From NCBI GenBank assembly GCA_039182435.1, contig JBCDCC010000019.1, positions 1-19,942 of the forward strand: 19,942 nucleotides of DNA, given 5' to 3'. The translations under genes were made by a program, and so were the position numbers. The notes beneath the pieces were generated by a model. The model was not told the origin of the DNA, searched no databases, and saw nothing but the letters and a program-made list of their open reading frames with translations. Shown here piece by piece: positions 14,288 through 19,942 of this stretch; the stretch's first letter is position 1, and the number at the start of each line of letters is the position of its first letter. The DNA is from JBCCKC01 sp039182435 (GTDB lineage Bacteria > Verrucomicrobiota > Verrucomicrobiia > Opitutales > Coraliomargaritaceae).

Positions 14288-15684
14288 GATTCCTGATCAA
14301 AGGGGCCTCCTAGCGCGAGATAGAGATCGATGCGGTTTTGGAGGAGTTGGTTGCGTGTGCTAATGTGCTGCACACGAGCAGCGGCGGCGGTGCGCTCGGT
14401 GTCGAGTGCGTCGATAAACTCGGTCGTGCCGTTGCGGAAGCGCCCCCATGCGAGGGCTTCGCTTCGGTCGGCTTCTGCGGAGGCGAGTTTGAGGGCGGCT
14501 TCTTCAGCGCGGAGGAAGCCTTCAGCGGAGAGGGCTGATTCGACTTCGTAGAAGGCTTGGATAGCGGCTTCGCGGTAGCTGGCCTCGGCTTGTGCGAGAA
14601 GCGCTTCAGAACGCTTGATCCCGGCTTGAATGCGGCCGCCTTGGTAGATCGGCTGGGTGAGGTTGGCACCGAGGAGCCAAACAGAGAAGTTGTCGTCGAG
14701 GAGGTTATTAAACTCTTGAGAGGAGGTGCCGCCGGATGCAGTCAAGCTGAGCTGTGGCAGGCGTAGCTTCTGGGAGGCGCTGAGCTCGAGCTCGGCAGCG
14801 AAGAGGCGGCGCTCGGCGGCGACGAGATCGGGTCGGCGGGTGAGGAGCTCGGAGGGAAGACCGGGCGGAATCATGGCTGGTGGCTCGGGCAGAGGTGTTT
14901 GGGTGGTGAGCTCGGCGGAAGGGTAGCGACCGAGGACTTGTTCAAGAATACGACTGGCCTGATCGAGCTCGCGCTCTCGTATGGTGAGGTCTGCTAGGGC
15001 GCTGCTGGCTTGCGAACGGATGCGCCTGAGGTTGAGTCCGTCGGAGAGGCCCCGTTTGAAGCGGGCTTCCATCGTCTTGGTATTATTCTCATAGGTTTGA
15101 ACGGTCTTCTCAGCGAGTTTGACGAGCTCGGTGGCGGTGAGATAGTTAAACCATGCCTTGGTCACCTGCGCAGTGAGTGAGAGGCGTGCGCCACGGAGTT
15201 CGGCTTCGGTGGCTTCGAGTTCTGCGAGTGAGGCGTCGGTTTGATCGCTGAGGCGTCCCCAGAGATCTATTTCCCAGTTGATATCGAAACCCAGATTGTA
15301 GTTTTCAAAGATGGTGCCGTCGCTAGTGGTGGGGCCGAAGGTCGAAATCTGTTGGCGATTTCCATCGAGATTTAGACCGACGACTGGTAGTTGATCGGCC
15401 CGGGTGATGGCGGCCTCGGCAAGGGCTTGTTGGAAGCGGGCGGCGGTTATTTGCAGATTCGGGTTATATCGGAGCGCTTCATCGACGAGTGCTTCGAGCT
15501 CTGGACTGTTGAAATCGCTGAGCCATGCCTCGGGTGCGCCTGTCTGCGCTCCGCTTGCAGCAGTCCATTCGTCTGGATGGGCGAGCTCTGGTAGCGTGCC
15601 GCGTTCGGGCGAGATGGCACAGCCAGAGACGCTCAATACGGTGAGCGCGAGCCAGTAATTTGAGTTCTTAGGCCTTCGTTTCAT
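14284..15684 (-). CDS. outer-membrane factor lipoprotein, TolC/OprM (NodT) family
   Basis: A 466-residue outer-membrane channel lipoprotein. ATG 15684 is chosen because it gives a lipoprotein signal: MKRRPKNSNYW, a hydrophobic core and lipobox VSGC with Cys22. The upstream in-frame extension has no signal character. The body shows the duplicated OEP helices (ITAARFQQALAEAA, ELVKLAEKTVQTYENNTKTM, RRPDLVAAERRLFAAEL, EVESALSAEGFLRAEE), and the internal repeat is obvious. This start lies inside the last codons of the TetR gene (17-bp overlap), so the regulator and pump are one unit. It forms the exit duct for the RND pump encoded downstream. Confidence 0.93.
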   Translation of the reverse strand: MKRRPKNSNYWLALTVLSVSGCAISPERGTLPELAHPDEWTAASGAQTGAPEAWLSDFNSPELEALVDEALRYNPNLQITAARFQQALAEAAITRADQLPVVGLNLDGNRQQISTFGPTTSDGTIFENYNLGFDINWEIDLWGRLSDQTDASLAELEATEAELRGARLSLTAQVTKAWFNYLTATELVKLAEKTVQTYENNTKTMEARFKRGLSDGLNLRRIRSQASSALADLTIRERELDQASRILEQVLGRYPSAELTTQTPLPEPPAMIPPGLPSELLTRRPDLVAAERRLFAAELELSASQKLRLPQLSLTASGGTSSQEFNNLLDDNFSVWLLGANLTQPIYQGGRIQAGIKRSEALLAQAEASYREAAIQAFYEVESALSAEGFLRAEEAALKLASAEADRSEALAWGRFRNGTTEFIDALDTERTAAAARVQHISTRNQLLQNRIDLYLALGGPFDQES

Positions 15685-16351
15685 GTTGGCGAAATCCGGC
15701 GGTGACGAAGTCGAGCAGCTCTTGGAGCATGCGTTCGTGGTCGCTGAATTTGAGTTCTCCATTGGAGATCGTGTCGAGGAAGACTTGGCCGACGAGGGTG
15801 CCGATCATGGTGTCGATGACGAAGAAGAGACGGTATTGAAGCTGGTCGCGACTGAGTTGGGGGCAGGTGCGCTGGAGCTCGGTCAGGAAGCGTTGAGTGA
15901 GGTCGCTGAAGACTTCTTTGTGCATTCGGTGCATGAAGTCTGTGGGCTCACTGATGGCGCGGCCCATCATCCGGATGAGTCCCCGGTTGTGAGGAGAGCC
16001 GGTTGCTTTCTCAAAGAGGGGGCGGAGGAGGGCGTCGAAGATCTTTTCGAGGGGGACGGGCTCCGGCGCATAATCGATGATCAACTGATCGAGCCGTCGG
16101 AGGCGTTCTTTGTTGATCGGCTGGACGCGGTGTTTGATCACCGCGCGCATGAGTGCATCCTTCGAGCCGAAGTGATAATTGACTGCCGCGAGGTTGACCC
16201 CTGCATCCACGGTGACGTCTCGCAGTGTCATTGCTCGAAAACCACGTTTGGAGAAGAGTCTCTCGGCGGTTTCGAGAATTCGGCTGCGTGTGGTTTCCGA
16301 TTTTTTCAAGGTCCCAGTGCTGGGCATTATGAAACAGGTGTTTGAATTCAT
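15668..16351 (-). CDS. TetR/AcrR-family regulator of the efflux operon
   Basis: A 227-residue one-component regulator. The N-terminal helix-turn-helix is clear: TRSRILETAERLFSKRGF (21-38), TLRDVTVDAGV (42-52) and the recognition helix AAVNYHFGSKDALM (55-68). The C-terminal ligand domain resembles the CecR/YbiH-type branch (DUF1956-like) by eye. As the first gene of the pump operon it most likely represses its own transcript and releases on binding a pump substrate. ATG 16351 and ATG 16327 (MPSTG) are both possible starts; neither has an SD. Paired palindromes at 16332-16371 overlap or precede the start, depending on which is used, and are the probable operators. Confidence 0.92.
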   Translation of the reverse strand: MNSNTCFIMPSTGTLKKSETTRSRILETAERLFSKRGFRAMTLRDVTVDAGVNLAAVNYHFGSKDALMRAVIKHRVQPINKERLRRLDQLIIDYAPEPVPLEKIFDALLRPLFEKATGSPHNRGLIRMMGRAISEPTDFMHRMHKEVFSDLTQRFLTELQRTCPQLSRDQLQYRLFFVIDTMIGTLVGQVFLDTISNGELKFSDHERMLQELLDFVTAGFRQHETKA

Positions 16352-16372
16352 GGTCTAGTCAAACAACTGTTC
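16332..16372. promoter_or_regulatory. paired operator-like palindromes at the TetR start
   Basis: Box 1 AAACAGGTGTTT (16332-16343) is a perfect AAACA-N2-TGTTT palindrome. Box 2 AACAACTGTT (16362-16371) is AACA-N2-TGTT. The boxes are also inverted copies of each other: 16332-16345 and 16359-16372 match at 12 of 14 positions on opposite strands. TetR regulators bind such short dyads near their own promoters. A TTTAAT on the minus strand (16377-16382) could be the -10, but no good -35 was found. Confidence 0.5.
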
Positions 16373-16392
16373 GAAAATTAAATGCAAAAGTT

Positions 16393-16409
16393 GCAGATTT
16401 TCTTTCTGC
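16393..16409. repeat. short inverted repeat upstream of the TetR gene
   Basis: GCAGA (16393-16397) / TCTGC (16405-16409), 7-nt loop. Function unclear; it lies in the 135-bp gap between the HPr and TetR genes. Confidence 0.25.
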
Positions 16410-16446
16410 GATCGACGGAATGCGTAGTCGCTGCTTGGCACGACTT

Positions 16447-16482
16447 AGGCGTCTAAAACGCCTCGGTCTGGGAACGGCCGAG
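16447..16482 (-). terminator. double hairpin after the HPr gene
   Basis: Two adjacent stems: CTCGGTC (16462-16468) / GGCCGAG (16476-16482) with one G-T pair, and AGGCGT (16447-16452) / ACGCCT (16458-16463). They share two bases, so they may exclude each other. On the minus strand they follow the HPr stop within 5 bp. No strong T-run, so a weak terminator. Confidence 0.35.
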
Positions 16483-16486
16483 CGGT

Positions 16487-16780
16487 CTAGGCTTCTTCGA
16501 AGCGACGCTCAAAGAGTGCTTCGAGATCGGCGAGCATGTTCTCGGCAAGGTCGAGGGGGCCTTCGGTGCGGAAGCAGAGTTTCGAACCCTTGCCAGCGGC
16601 CAACATCATGAGGCCCATGATGCTCTTACCGTTGACCTGTTCGCCATCTTTTTCGACCCAGACTTCACCGACATAAGTATTGGCTATTCGAACAATCATA
16701 GCTGCGGGACGGGCATGGATACCCATCTTGTTTTGCACAGTGAGTTCTTTTCGCAATGAGTCGTGTGTATCGCTGGTCAT
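16487..16780 (-). CDS. HPr-family phosphocarrier protein
   Basis: A 97-residue small cytoplasmic protein of the HPr fold. The phosphorylatable histidine is His22 in MGIHARPA, and the regulatory serine is Ser53 in NGKSIMG (Ser46 of classical HPr). The frame has about ten residues more at the N-terminus than classical HPr (MTSDTHDSLR). The presence of the serine motif suggests control by an HPr kinase as well as, or instead of, sugar-PTS phosphate relay; no enzyme I or kinase gene is in this window, so this is an inference. It has its own promoter-like sequence (16871-16899) and a hairpin pair after the stop. It is separate from the pump operon. No SD. Confidence 0.92.
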   Translation of the reverse strand: MTSDTHDSLRKELTVQNKMGIHARPAAMIVRIANTYVGEVWVEKDGEQVNGKSIMGLMMLAAGKGSKLCFRTEGPLDLAENMLADLEALFERRFEEA

Positions 16781-16870
16781 ATAGATGGCTGAATGCGCCG
16801 CTCATGATTCGAGCAGGTGATGCTCTGTCTCTCAGATGCTTCTAGTCGTGGCTGAGCGGGCCGAGCGTGA

Positions 16871-16899
16871 ATTAAGTAAGCGTGGAAAAAGGGCGTCAA
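16871..16899 (-). promoter_or_regulatory. sigma70-like promoter of the HPr gene
   Basis: On the minus strand, -35 TTGACG (16894-16899) and -10 CTTAAT (16871-16876), spacer 17 bp (or TTAATT with 18). The best promoter match in the window. The 5' leader would be about 80 nt. Confidence 0.5.
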
Positions 16900-16929
16900 G
16901 TTGTAAAATAATTCGAGAAAACCCGCATC

Positions 16930-18693
16930 CTATGAATATTCCGGGATCAGGTCCGTCTGATGCTCCCAGAGGCGAGCATAGTGTCCGTCTGCGGCGATGA
17001 GCTCGTCGTGAGTGCCAGATTCGATGATGCGCCCTTGCTCGAGGACGACGATTTTATCGGCCTGTCGGACGGTGGAGAGGCGGTGTGCAATCACAAGGAC
17101 GGTGCGCTCGGAGACGAGGTTATCGAGTGCCTCCTGAATGCGGCGCTCCGTGATGGTGTCGACGCTGGCGGTGGCCTCATCGAGGATGACGAAGGGTGGG
17201 TTTTTCAGGAGCACTCTGGCGATGGTGAGCCGTTGCTTTTCCCCTTGGCTGAGGCGGATGCCCTTCTCGCCGATATTTGTATCTAGCTGATCAGGAAGTG
17301 CTTGGATGAACTCCCAGGCTGACGCCTTCTTAAGTGCGTCGATGATCTCTGCCTCAGTAGCGTCTTCTTTGGCCAGAGTGAGGTTCTCGCGGACCGTGCC
17401 TTCAAAGAGGAACGGGTCTTGTGCCACGTGTCCGATTTTATCGTGGAGTTCTTGCAGGCCGATCTTGCGGATATCGAGACCGGAGAGTTCGACGATCCCT
17501 TGGGTCACGTCGTAGGTCCGCATCGCGAGGTTGGCGACGGTGGATTTACCGGCGCCAGTATGCCCAACGAGGGCGGTGACTTGGTTGGCCCCGAGGGTGA
17601 GATTGAAGTCTTCGAGGATGGCGGGGCGCTCCGGGTATTGGAAACCGGCGTTGCGCATGTTCACTTCGATGGGACCCGCTGGGATCGATTGCGGGGTCTC
17701 CGGCTCGTCGACATCGACCTGTGCGTCCAATATCTCAAAGACGCGCTCGCCGGAGGCGCGTCCGGCCGCGATCAAGTGATTGAGGCCGTGGAGCTGAGAG
17801 ATCGGCTGGTAAAGCATGTTCGAGAGGAGGAAGAAGGCTATCAGATCACCAATCGTGAAATTTGCGGATTCCTGTAGAATGAGTGAGCCACCGATCCCTA
17901 CGATACTCAGGAAGCCCAGCTTGGTGACCAAATTAGTAAAGGGGTGGTAGCTCGCCCAGCGGAACATCGCGCGGAGGATCTTTTTGCGCAGCGTCTCGGC
18001 GCGTTCCTCGAAGCGAGCCGATTCGCGCTTTTGGAGGCCGAAGGTTTGGATGAGTCGGTTGCCCTGTATATCTTCGACGAGGAGACTGTTCAGCTCGCCG
18101 GAGCTCTCGCGCACGCCTTTCCAGACCACACGTGAGCGCTTTGAATACAAGTAGCCCGTCATGATGAGGATCGGGACGGGTAGAAAGACAAAGCTGGCTA
18201 GAAACGGTTGGAGATAGAAGAGGTAAGCGCTGACGCCGATGATCTTAAGGGCAGAGCTGGTGCCCTGCTCTGTGCCGTCAAGGAGAGCCTGCTCGACCGA
18301 GGCCACATCTTCGATTACACGAGAGGAAATTTCGCCGCTCTTACGCTTATCGTAGAAGGAGACGGGCAGCTTGAGCAGTTTGGTGTGGAGGTCGCGCCGC
18401 ATTTCCAGAAGGACGCGCTGCTCCAGTAGATTATTCACGCGAATACGAAGGCTATTGAAGACCTCGCTACCGATAAGAAAGAGGGCGATGAGGCCGACAC
18501 CTAGGAGGAGTCCATCGACTTTTTGAGTTTCGGTCAGCCCATCCAGGAGTTGCTTGATCACGATTGGCACCGAAATCTCTAAAACCGTGGTTCCGGCCGC
18601 GAGACCGATCGTGAGCCAGAAGAGACCTTTGTAGCGAAAAAGATAGTTCGATACGCGGAGGATGGTGCTTTGTTTCTTTGTTTTGCTACTCAC
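16930..18693 (-). CDS. ABC exporter, MsbA/multidrug-type half transporter
   Basis: A 587-residue half transporter that should act as a homodimer in the inner membrane. N-terminal six-helix exporter domain at about residues 20-310, nucleotide-binding domain about 340-575. ATPase motifs are complete: Walker A GHTGAGKST (377-385), Q-loop Gln425, signature LSQGEKQ (481-487), Walker B FVILDE (501-506) with catalytic Glu506, and switch His537. Substrate could be lipid, lipopolysaccharide precursor or drug; lpxK/waaA-type neighbours are absent, so MsbA proper is not supported. The start codon is GTG 18693, with no in-frame ATG nearby and no SD; TATCAT just upstream could be a -10 for a near-leaderless mRNA. 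It stands alone. Confidence 0.93.
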   Translation of the reverse strand: MSSKTKKQSTILRVSNYLFRYKGLFWLTIGLAAGTTVLEISVPIVIKQLLDGLTETQKVDGLLLGVGLIALFLIGSEVFNSLRIRVNNLLEQRVLLEMRRDLHTKLLKLPVSFYDKRKSGEISSRVIEDVASVEQALLDGTEQGTSSALKIIGVSAYLFYLQPFLASFVFLPVPILIMTGYLYSKRSRVVWKGVRESSGELNSLLVEDIQGNRLIQTFGLQKRESARFEERAETLRKKILRAMFRWASYHPFTNLVTKLGFLSIVGIGGSLILQESANFTIGDLIAFFLLSNMLYQPISQLHGLNHLIAAGRASGERVFEILDAQVDVDEPETPQSIPAGPIEVNMRNAGFQYPERPAILEDFNLTLGANQVTALVGHTGAGKSTVANLAMRTYDVTQGIVELSGLDIRKIGLQELHDKIGHVAQDPFLFEGTVRENLTLAKEDATEAEIIDALKKASAWEFIQALPDQLDTNIGEKGIRLSQGEKQRLTIARVLLKNPPFVILDEATASVDTITERRIQEALDNLVSERTVLVIAHRLSTVRQADKIVVLEQGRIIESGTHDELIAADGHYARLWEHQTDLIPEYS

Positions 18694-18996
18694 GGTATGA
18701 TATCGCAGACGGAAGCCTGCCTGCGAGGCTTTTGCAAATCCGAATCGCGCTTGGATGGACTTTAGAGTCCGGGCAGCGGTGTATGCCTCTGCGTGATTAA
18801 TCTAAGTGGATCGTCCGTGCAGCCCGATCAATGCCGTTTGCCCAGTTGATTCATCTCGATCAAAGGTTTACTTTATCAACTAGAGTCGATCCGACTGTAA
18901 TAAAAAGGTTGTCACTACATAGGCTGGTTCGCTTCCTTCTAAGTCGCAATCGTCCTCGACGACGCTGCATTTTTCTTATCACTTACCCATTTTGCT
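18694..18996. other. 303-bp divergent intergenic region between ABC exporter and RRM gene
   Basis: No convincing gene. It contains a plus-strand hairpin AAGCCT (18713-18718) / AGGCTT (18726-18731) with a TTTT end, a small hairpin GGACT (18757-18761) / AGTCC (18766-18770), and the candidate RRM promoter at 18846-18874. The remaining 120 bp upstream of the RRM gene would be its leader. Confidence 0.5.
18846..18874 (+). promoter_or_regulatory. candidate promoter of the RRM gene
   Basis: TTGATT (18846-18851), 17-bp spacer, TACTTT (18869-18874). It would give a leader of about 115 nt before ATG 18997. A long leader is plausible for an RNA-binding protein that controls its own mRNA, but that is inference. 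Confidence 0.35.
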
Positions 18997-19269
18997 ATGT
19001 CTGTCCGCCTTTACGTAGGAAACCTTTCTTTTGATGCTACCGCAGAGCACCTGCGCGAGATTTTTTCACAAACTGGAGGTGTTGAAGACACGCTCATCGT
19101 AACGCGTCCCGGTGGCGGTCGTCCGCGTGGTTTTGGTTTCGTGACGATGACGGATGAGGCCAGTGCGGATGAGGCGATTGCTCAGCTCGACGGCACTGAG
19201 GTCGCCGGCCGTCCGCTCAAGGTCAGCGTCGCTAAAGAGCGCGAGTCTTCAGATCAGTCTTCCGAGTAA
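18997..19269 (+). CDS. small RRM-domain RNA-binding protein
   Basis: A 90-residue single RRM (RNP-1 type) protein. RNP2 is LYVGNL (5-10) and RNP1 is RGFGFVTM (44-51), with the aromatic residues that stack on RNA bases at Tyr6, Phe46 and Phe48. The acidic/serine-rich tail (ERESSDQSSE) is short. It resembles the bacterial RNA-binding proteins known from cyanobacteria and several other phyla, which affect RNA localisation or stability or the cold response. The gene is alone, with about 120 bp of leader and no SD, and a tRNA gene follows 73 bp downstream. The RNA target is unknown. Confidence 0.93.
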   Translation: MSVRLYVGNLSFDATAEHLREIFSQTGGVEDTLIVTRPGGGRPRGFGFVTMTDEASADEAIAQLDGTEVAGRPLKVSVAKERESSDQSSE

Positions 19270-19296
19270 TACCTGCGGCTCTCTGGCTGAAAAAAG

Positions 19297-19325
19297 TTCG
19301 ACGCAGTCAGAAAAGCGACTATCCA
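19297..19325 (+). promoter_or_regulatory. weak candidate promoter for the tRNA gene
   Basis: TTCGAC (19297-19302), 17-bp spacer, TATCCA (19320-19325), giving a short 5' leader. Match is modest; the tRNA might instead be co-transcribed with the RRM gene, since no terminator is seen between them. Confidence 0.25.
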
Positions 19326-19342
19326 TTGCAACCTTTACTTTA

Positions 19343-19420
<78 letters not shown>

Positions 19421-19421
19421 C

Positions 19422-19440
19422 TTCGCTTGAGCGCAGCGAA
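19422..19440 (+). other. hairpin just after the tRNA
   Basis: TTCGCT (19422-19427) / AGCGAA (19435-19440), starting 3 nt after the CCA end. Possible 3'-trailer structure for tRNA processing; no T-run. Confidence 0.3.
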
Positions 19441-19494
19441 AGTGAAGGCTGTCTGGTCCGAAGCTTCGAGTATTGAAGCGTAGGCGGGCCGTTA

Positions 19495-19556
19495 TGGAGT
19501 ATTGCTTGCTCAAGTTCTGTTGAGCATTGGTCTCCACCCGGAATTGTAAGTCTCCA
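19495..19556. other. nested inverted repeats between tRNA and exbD terminator
   Basis: Inner stem TGCTCAA (19507-19513) / TTGAGCA (19520-19526). Outer stem TGGAG (19495-19499) / CTCCA (19532-19536). A second copy of GTCTCCA (19550-19556) could compete for the same TGGAG. No T-run and no ORF. It could be the end of the tRNA transcript or a small structured RNA. Confidence 0.3.
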
Positions 19557-19561
19557 TCTAC

Positions 19562-19588
19562 AAAAAAGCCCCGGTGGACCGGGGCTTT
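19562..19588 (-). terminator. strong intrinsic terminator of the ExbD gene
   Basis: 10-bp perfect stem AAAGCCCCGG (19565-19574) / CCGGGGCTTT (19579-19588), loop TGGA. On the minus strand it is followed by a run of six T, ending 28 bp beyond the ExbD stop. On the plus strand only TTT follows, so it would be weaker there. Confidence 0.85.
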
Positions 19589-19616
19589 GGGTGAAGGCAA
19601 TGTGTTGAGCTTTGTC

Positions 19617-19942
19617 TTAGTAACCGGAGAAGGAGACCTTGGTGATGTCGGCCTTGGCGCAGGCGTTGAGGACATCGACTGCGCGCTGGTGCGGTGAGTC
19701 GGGGTCTGCTTGGATCTTAACGATCGTATCGATGCCGGCGCGATCCGAAGACAGACGGAGACGAGTCAAGGTATCGGTCAACGAGCCCATATCCCGGCTG
19801 TCGATCCCATCAGTGGGCGCACCATTGAGAAGGATGAGTCCGTTGGGGAAGATCTCGACGATATGCTCACTGGGTAGCTCAAGTTCCTCGGCCGGTGGTG
19901 TCTGGCTGGGGAGGCGTATGCCAATGTCTGCCTCTTGTTGAA
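19617..19942 (-). CDS. ExbD/TolR biopolymer transport protein, C-terminal part (runs off the window)
   Basis: Partial gene: 108 codons including stop (TAA at 19617-19619), start beyond the right edge. The visible part is the periplasmic domain: QQEADIGIRLPS just after where the membrane helix would end, then VEIFPNGLILLNGAP, IDTIVKIQADPDSP, RAVDVLNACAKADITKVSFSGY. The pattern of a short strand, a 'dg.i.lng' turn, a D-rich helix, 'v.i.ad...ph' and a final 'aGi..vsf' helix-strand is typical of ExbD. ExbD works with ExbB and TonB to energise outer-membrane transport (or Tol-Pal, or gliding motors). An exbB would be expected to the right of the window. Confidence 0.85.
   Translation of the reverse strand, partial: QQEADIGIRLPSQTPPAEELELPSEHIVEIFPNGLILLNGAPTDGIDSRDMGSLTDTLTRLRLSSDRAGIDTIVKIQADPDSPHQRAVDVLNACAKADITKVSFSGY

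Noticed and set aside
15683..16345. 220-codon plus-strand open frame opposite the TetR gene
   Set aside because: The opposite strand encodes a clear TetR HTH; the plus frame has no recognisable motif.
18713..18733. Terminator-like hairpin AAGCCT/AGGCTT with TTTT, plus strand
   Set aside because: No plus-strand gene ends here (the ABC gene is on the other strand), and the T-run is short.
19639..19941. Plus-strand open frame at the right edge
   Set aside because: The minus strand encodes an ExbD periplasmic domain with its own terminator; the plus frame is its shadow.

Overview
The window reads as a stretch of bacterial chromosome of middling-to-high GC. The lineage looks like Verrucomicrobiota (Opitutae/Puniceicoccales, Coraliomargarita-like). 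That guess is an inference from protein flavour, the metX-metW pair, an HPr-like protein with both phosphorylation sites, a small RRM protein, and the near-total lack of Shine-Dalgarno sequences. No search was possible. There is no phage, IS element, CRISPR array or rRNA.

Layout. (1) 20-1935: a methyltransferase (-) divergent from a MazG-like nucleotide pyrophosphohydrolase (+), then a 344-bp gene-poor stretch, then a SixA-like histidine phosphatase (+). The gene-poor stretch holds three intrinsic terminators. Two of them sit in duplicated modules of about 105 bp that look like a pair of very short non-coding RNA genes; this is the most interesting structure in the window. (2) 2044-3630: a membrane-anchored subtilisin-like protease with a C-terminal CARDB-like domain. 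(3) 3726-5479: metX-metW (homoserine O-acyltransferase and its partner), 5 bp apart. (4) 5591-8263: a tight three-gene operon of SAM methyltransferase, FAD-dependent oxidoreductase and type III polyketide synthase, i.e. a small phenolic/pyrone-type natural-product locus, preceded by a strong dyad. (5) 8331-16351, all on the minus strand: TetR regulator, outer-membrane factor, membrane-fusion protein and RND permease, translationally overlapped, followed by a TPR protein and an M50 site-2-type protease that end in a terminator. Operator-like palindromes lie at the TetR start. (6) 16487-18693 (-): an HPr-like phosphocarrier with its own promoter, and an ABC exporter. (7) 18997-19942: a small RRM RNA-binding protein (+), a CAU-anticodon tRNA (+; probably tRNA-Ile2), and the 3' end of an ExbD/TolR gene (-) with a strong terminator.

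How the parts work together. Groups 3, 4 and 5 are the functional units: methionine biosynthesis, a three-enzyme secondary-metabolite operon, and a TetR-controlled tripartite efflux pump. The other genes are single housekeeping or regulatory genes. Nearly every start codon lacks a purine-rich SD; starts were therefore chosen from signal peptides, family starts and overlaps.
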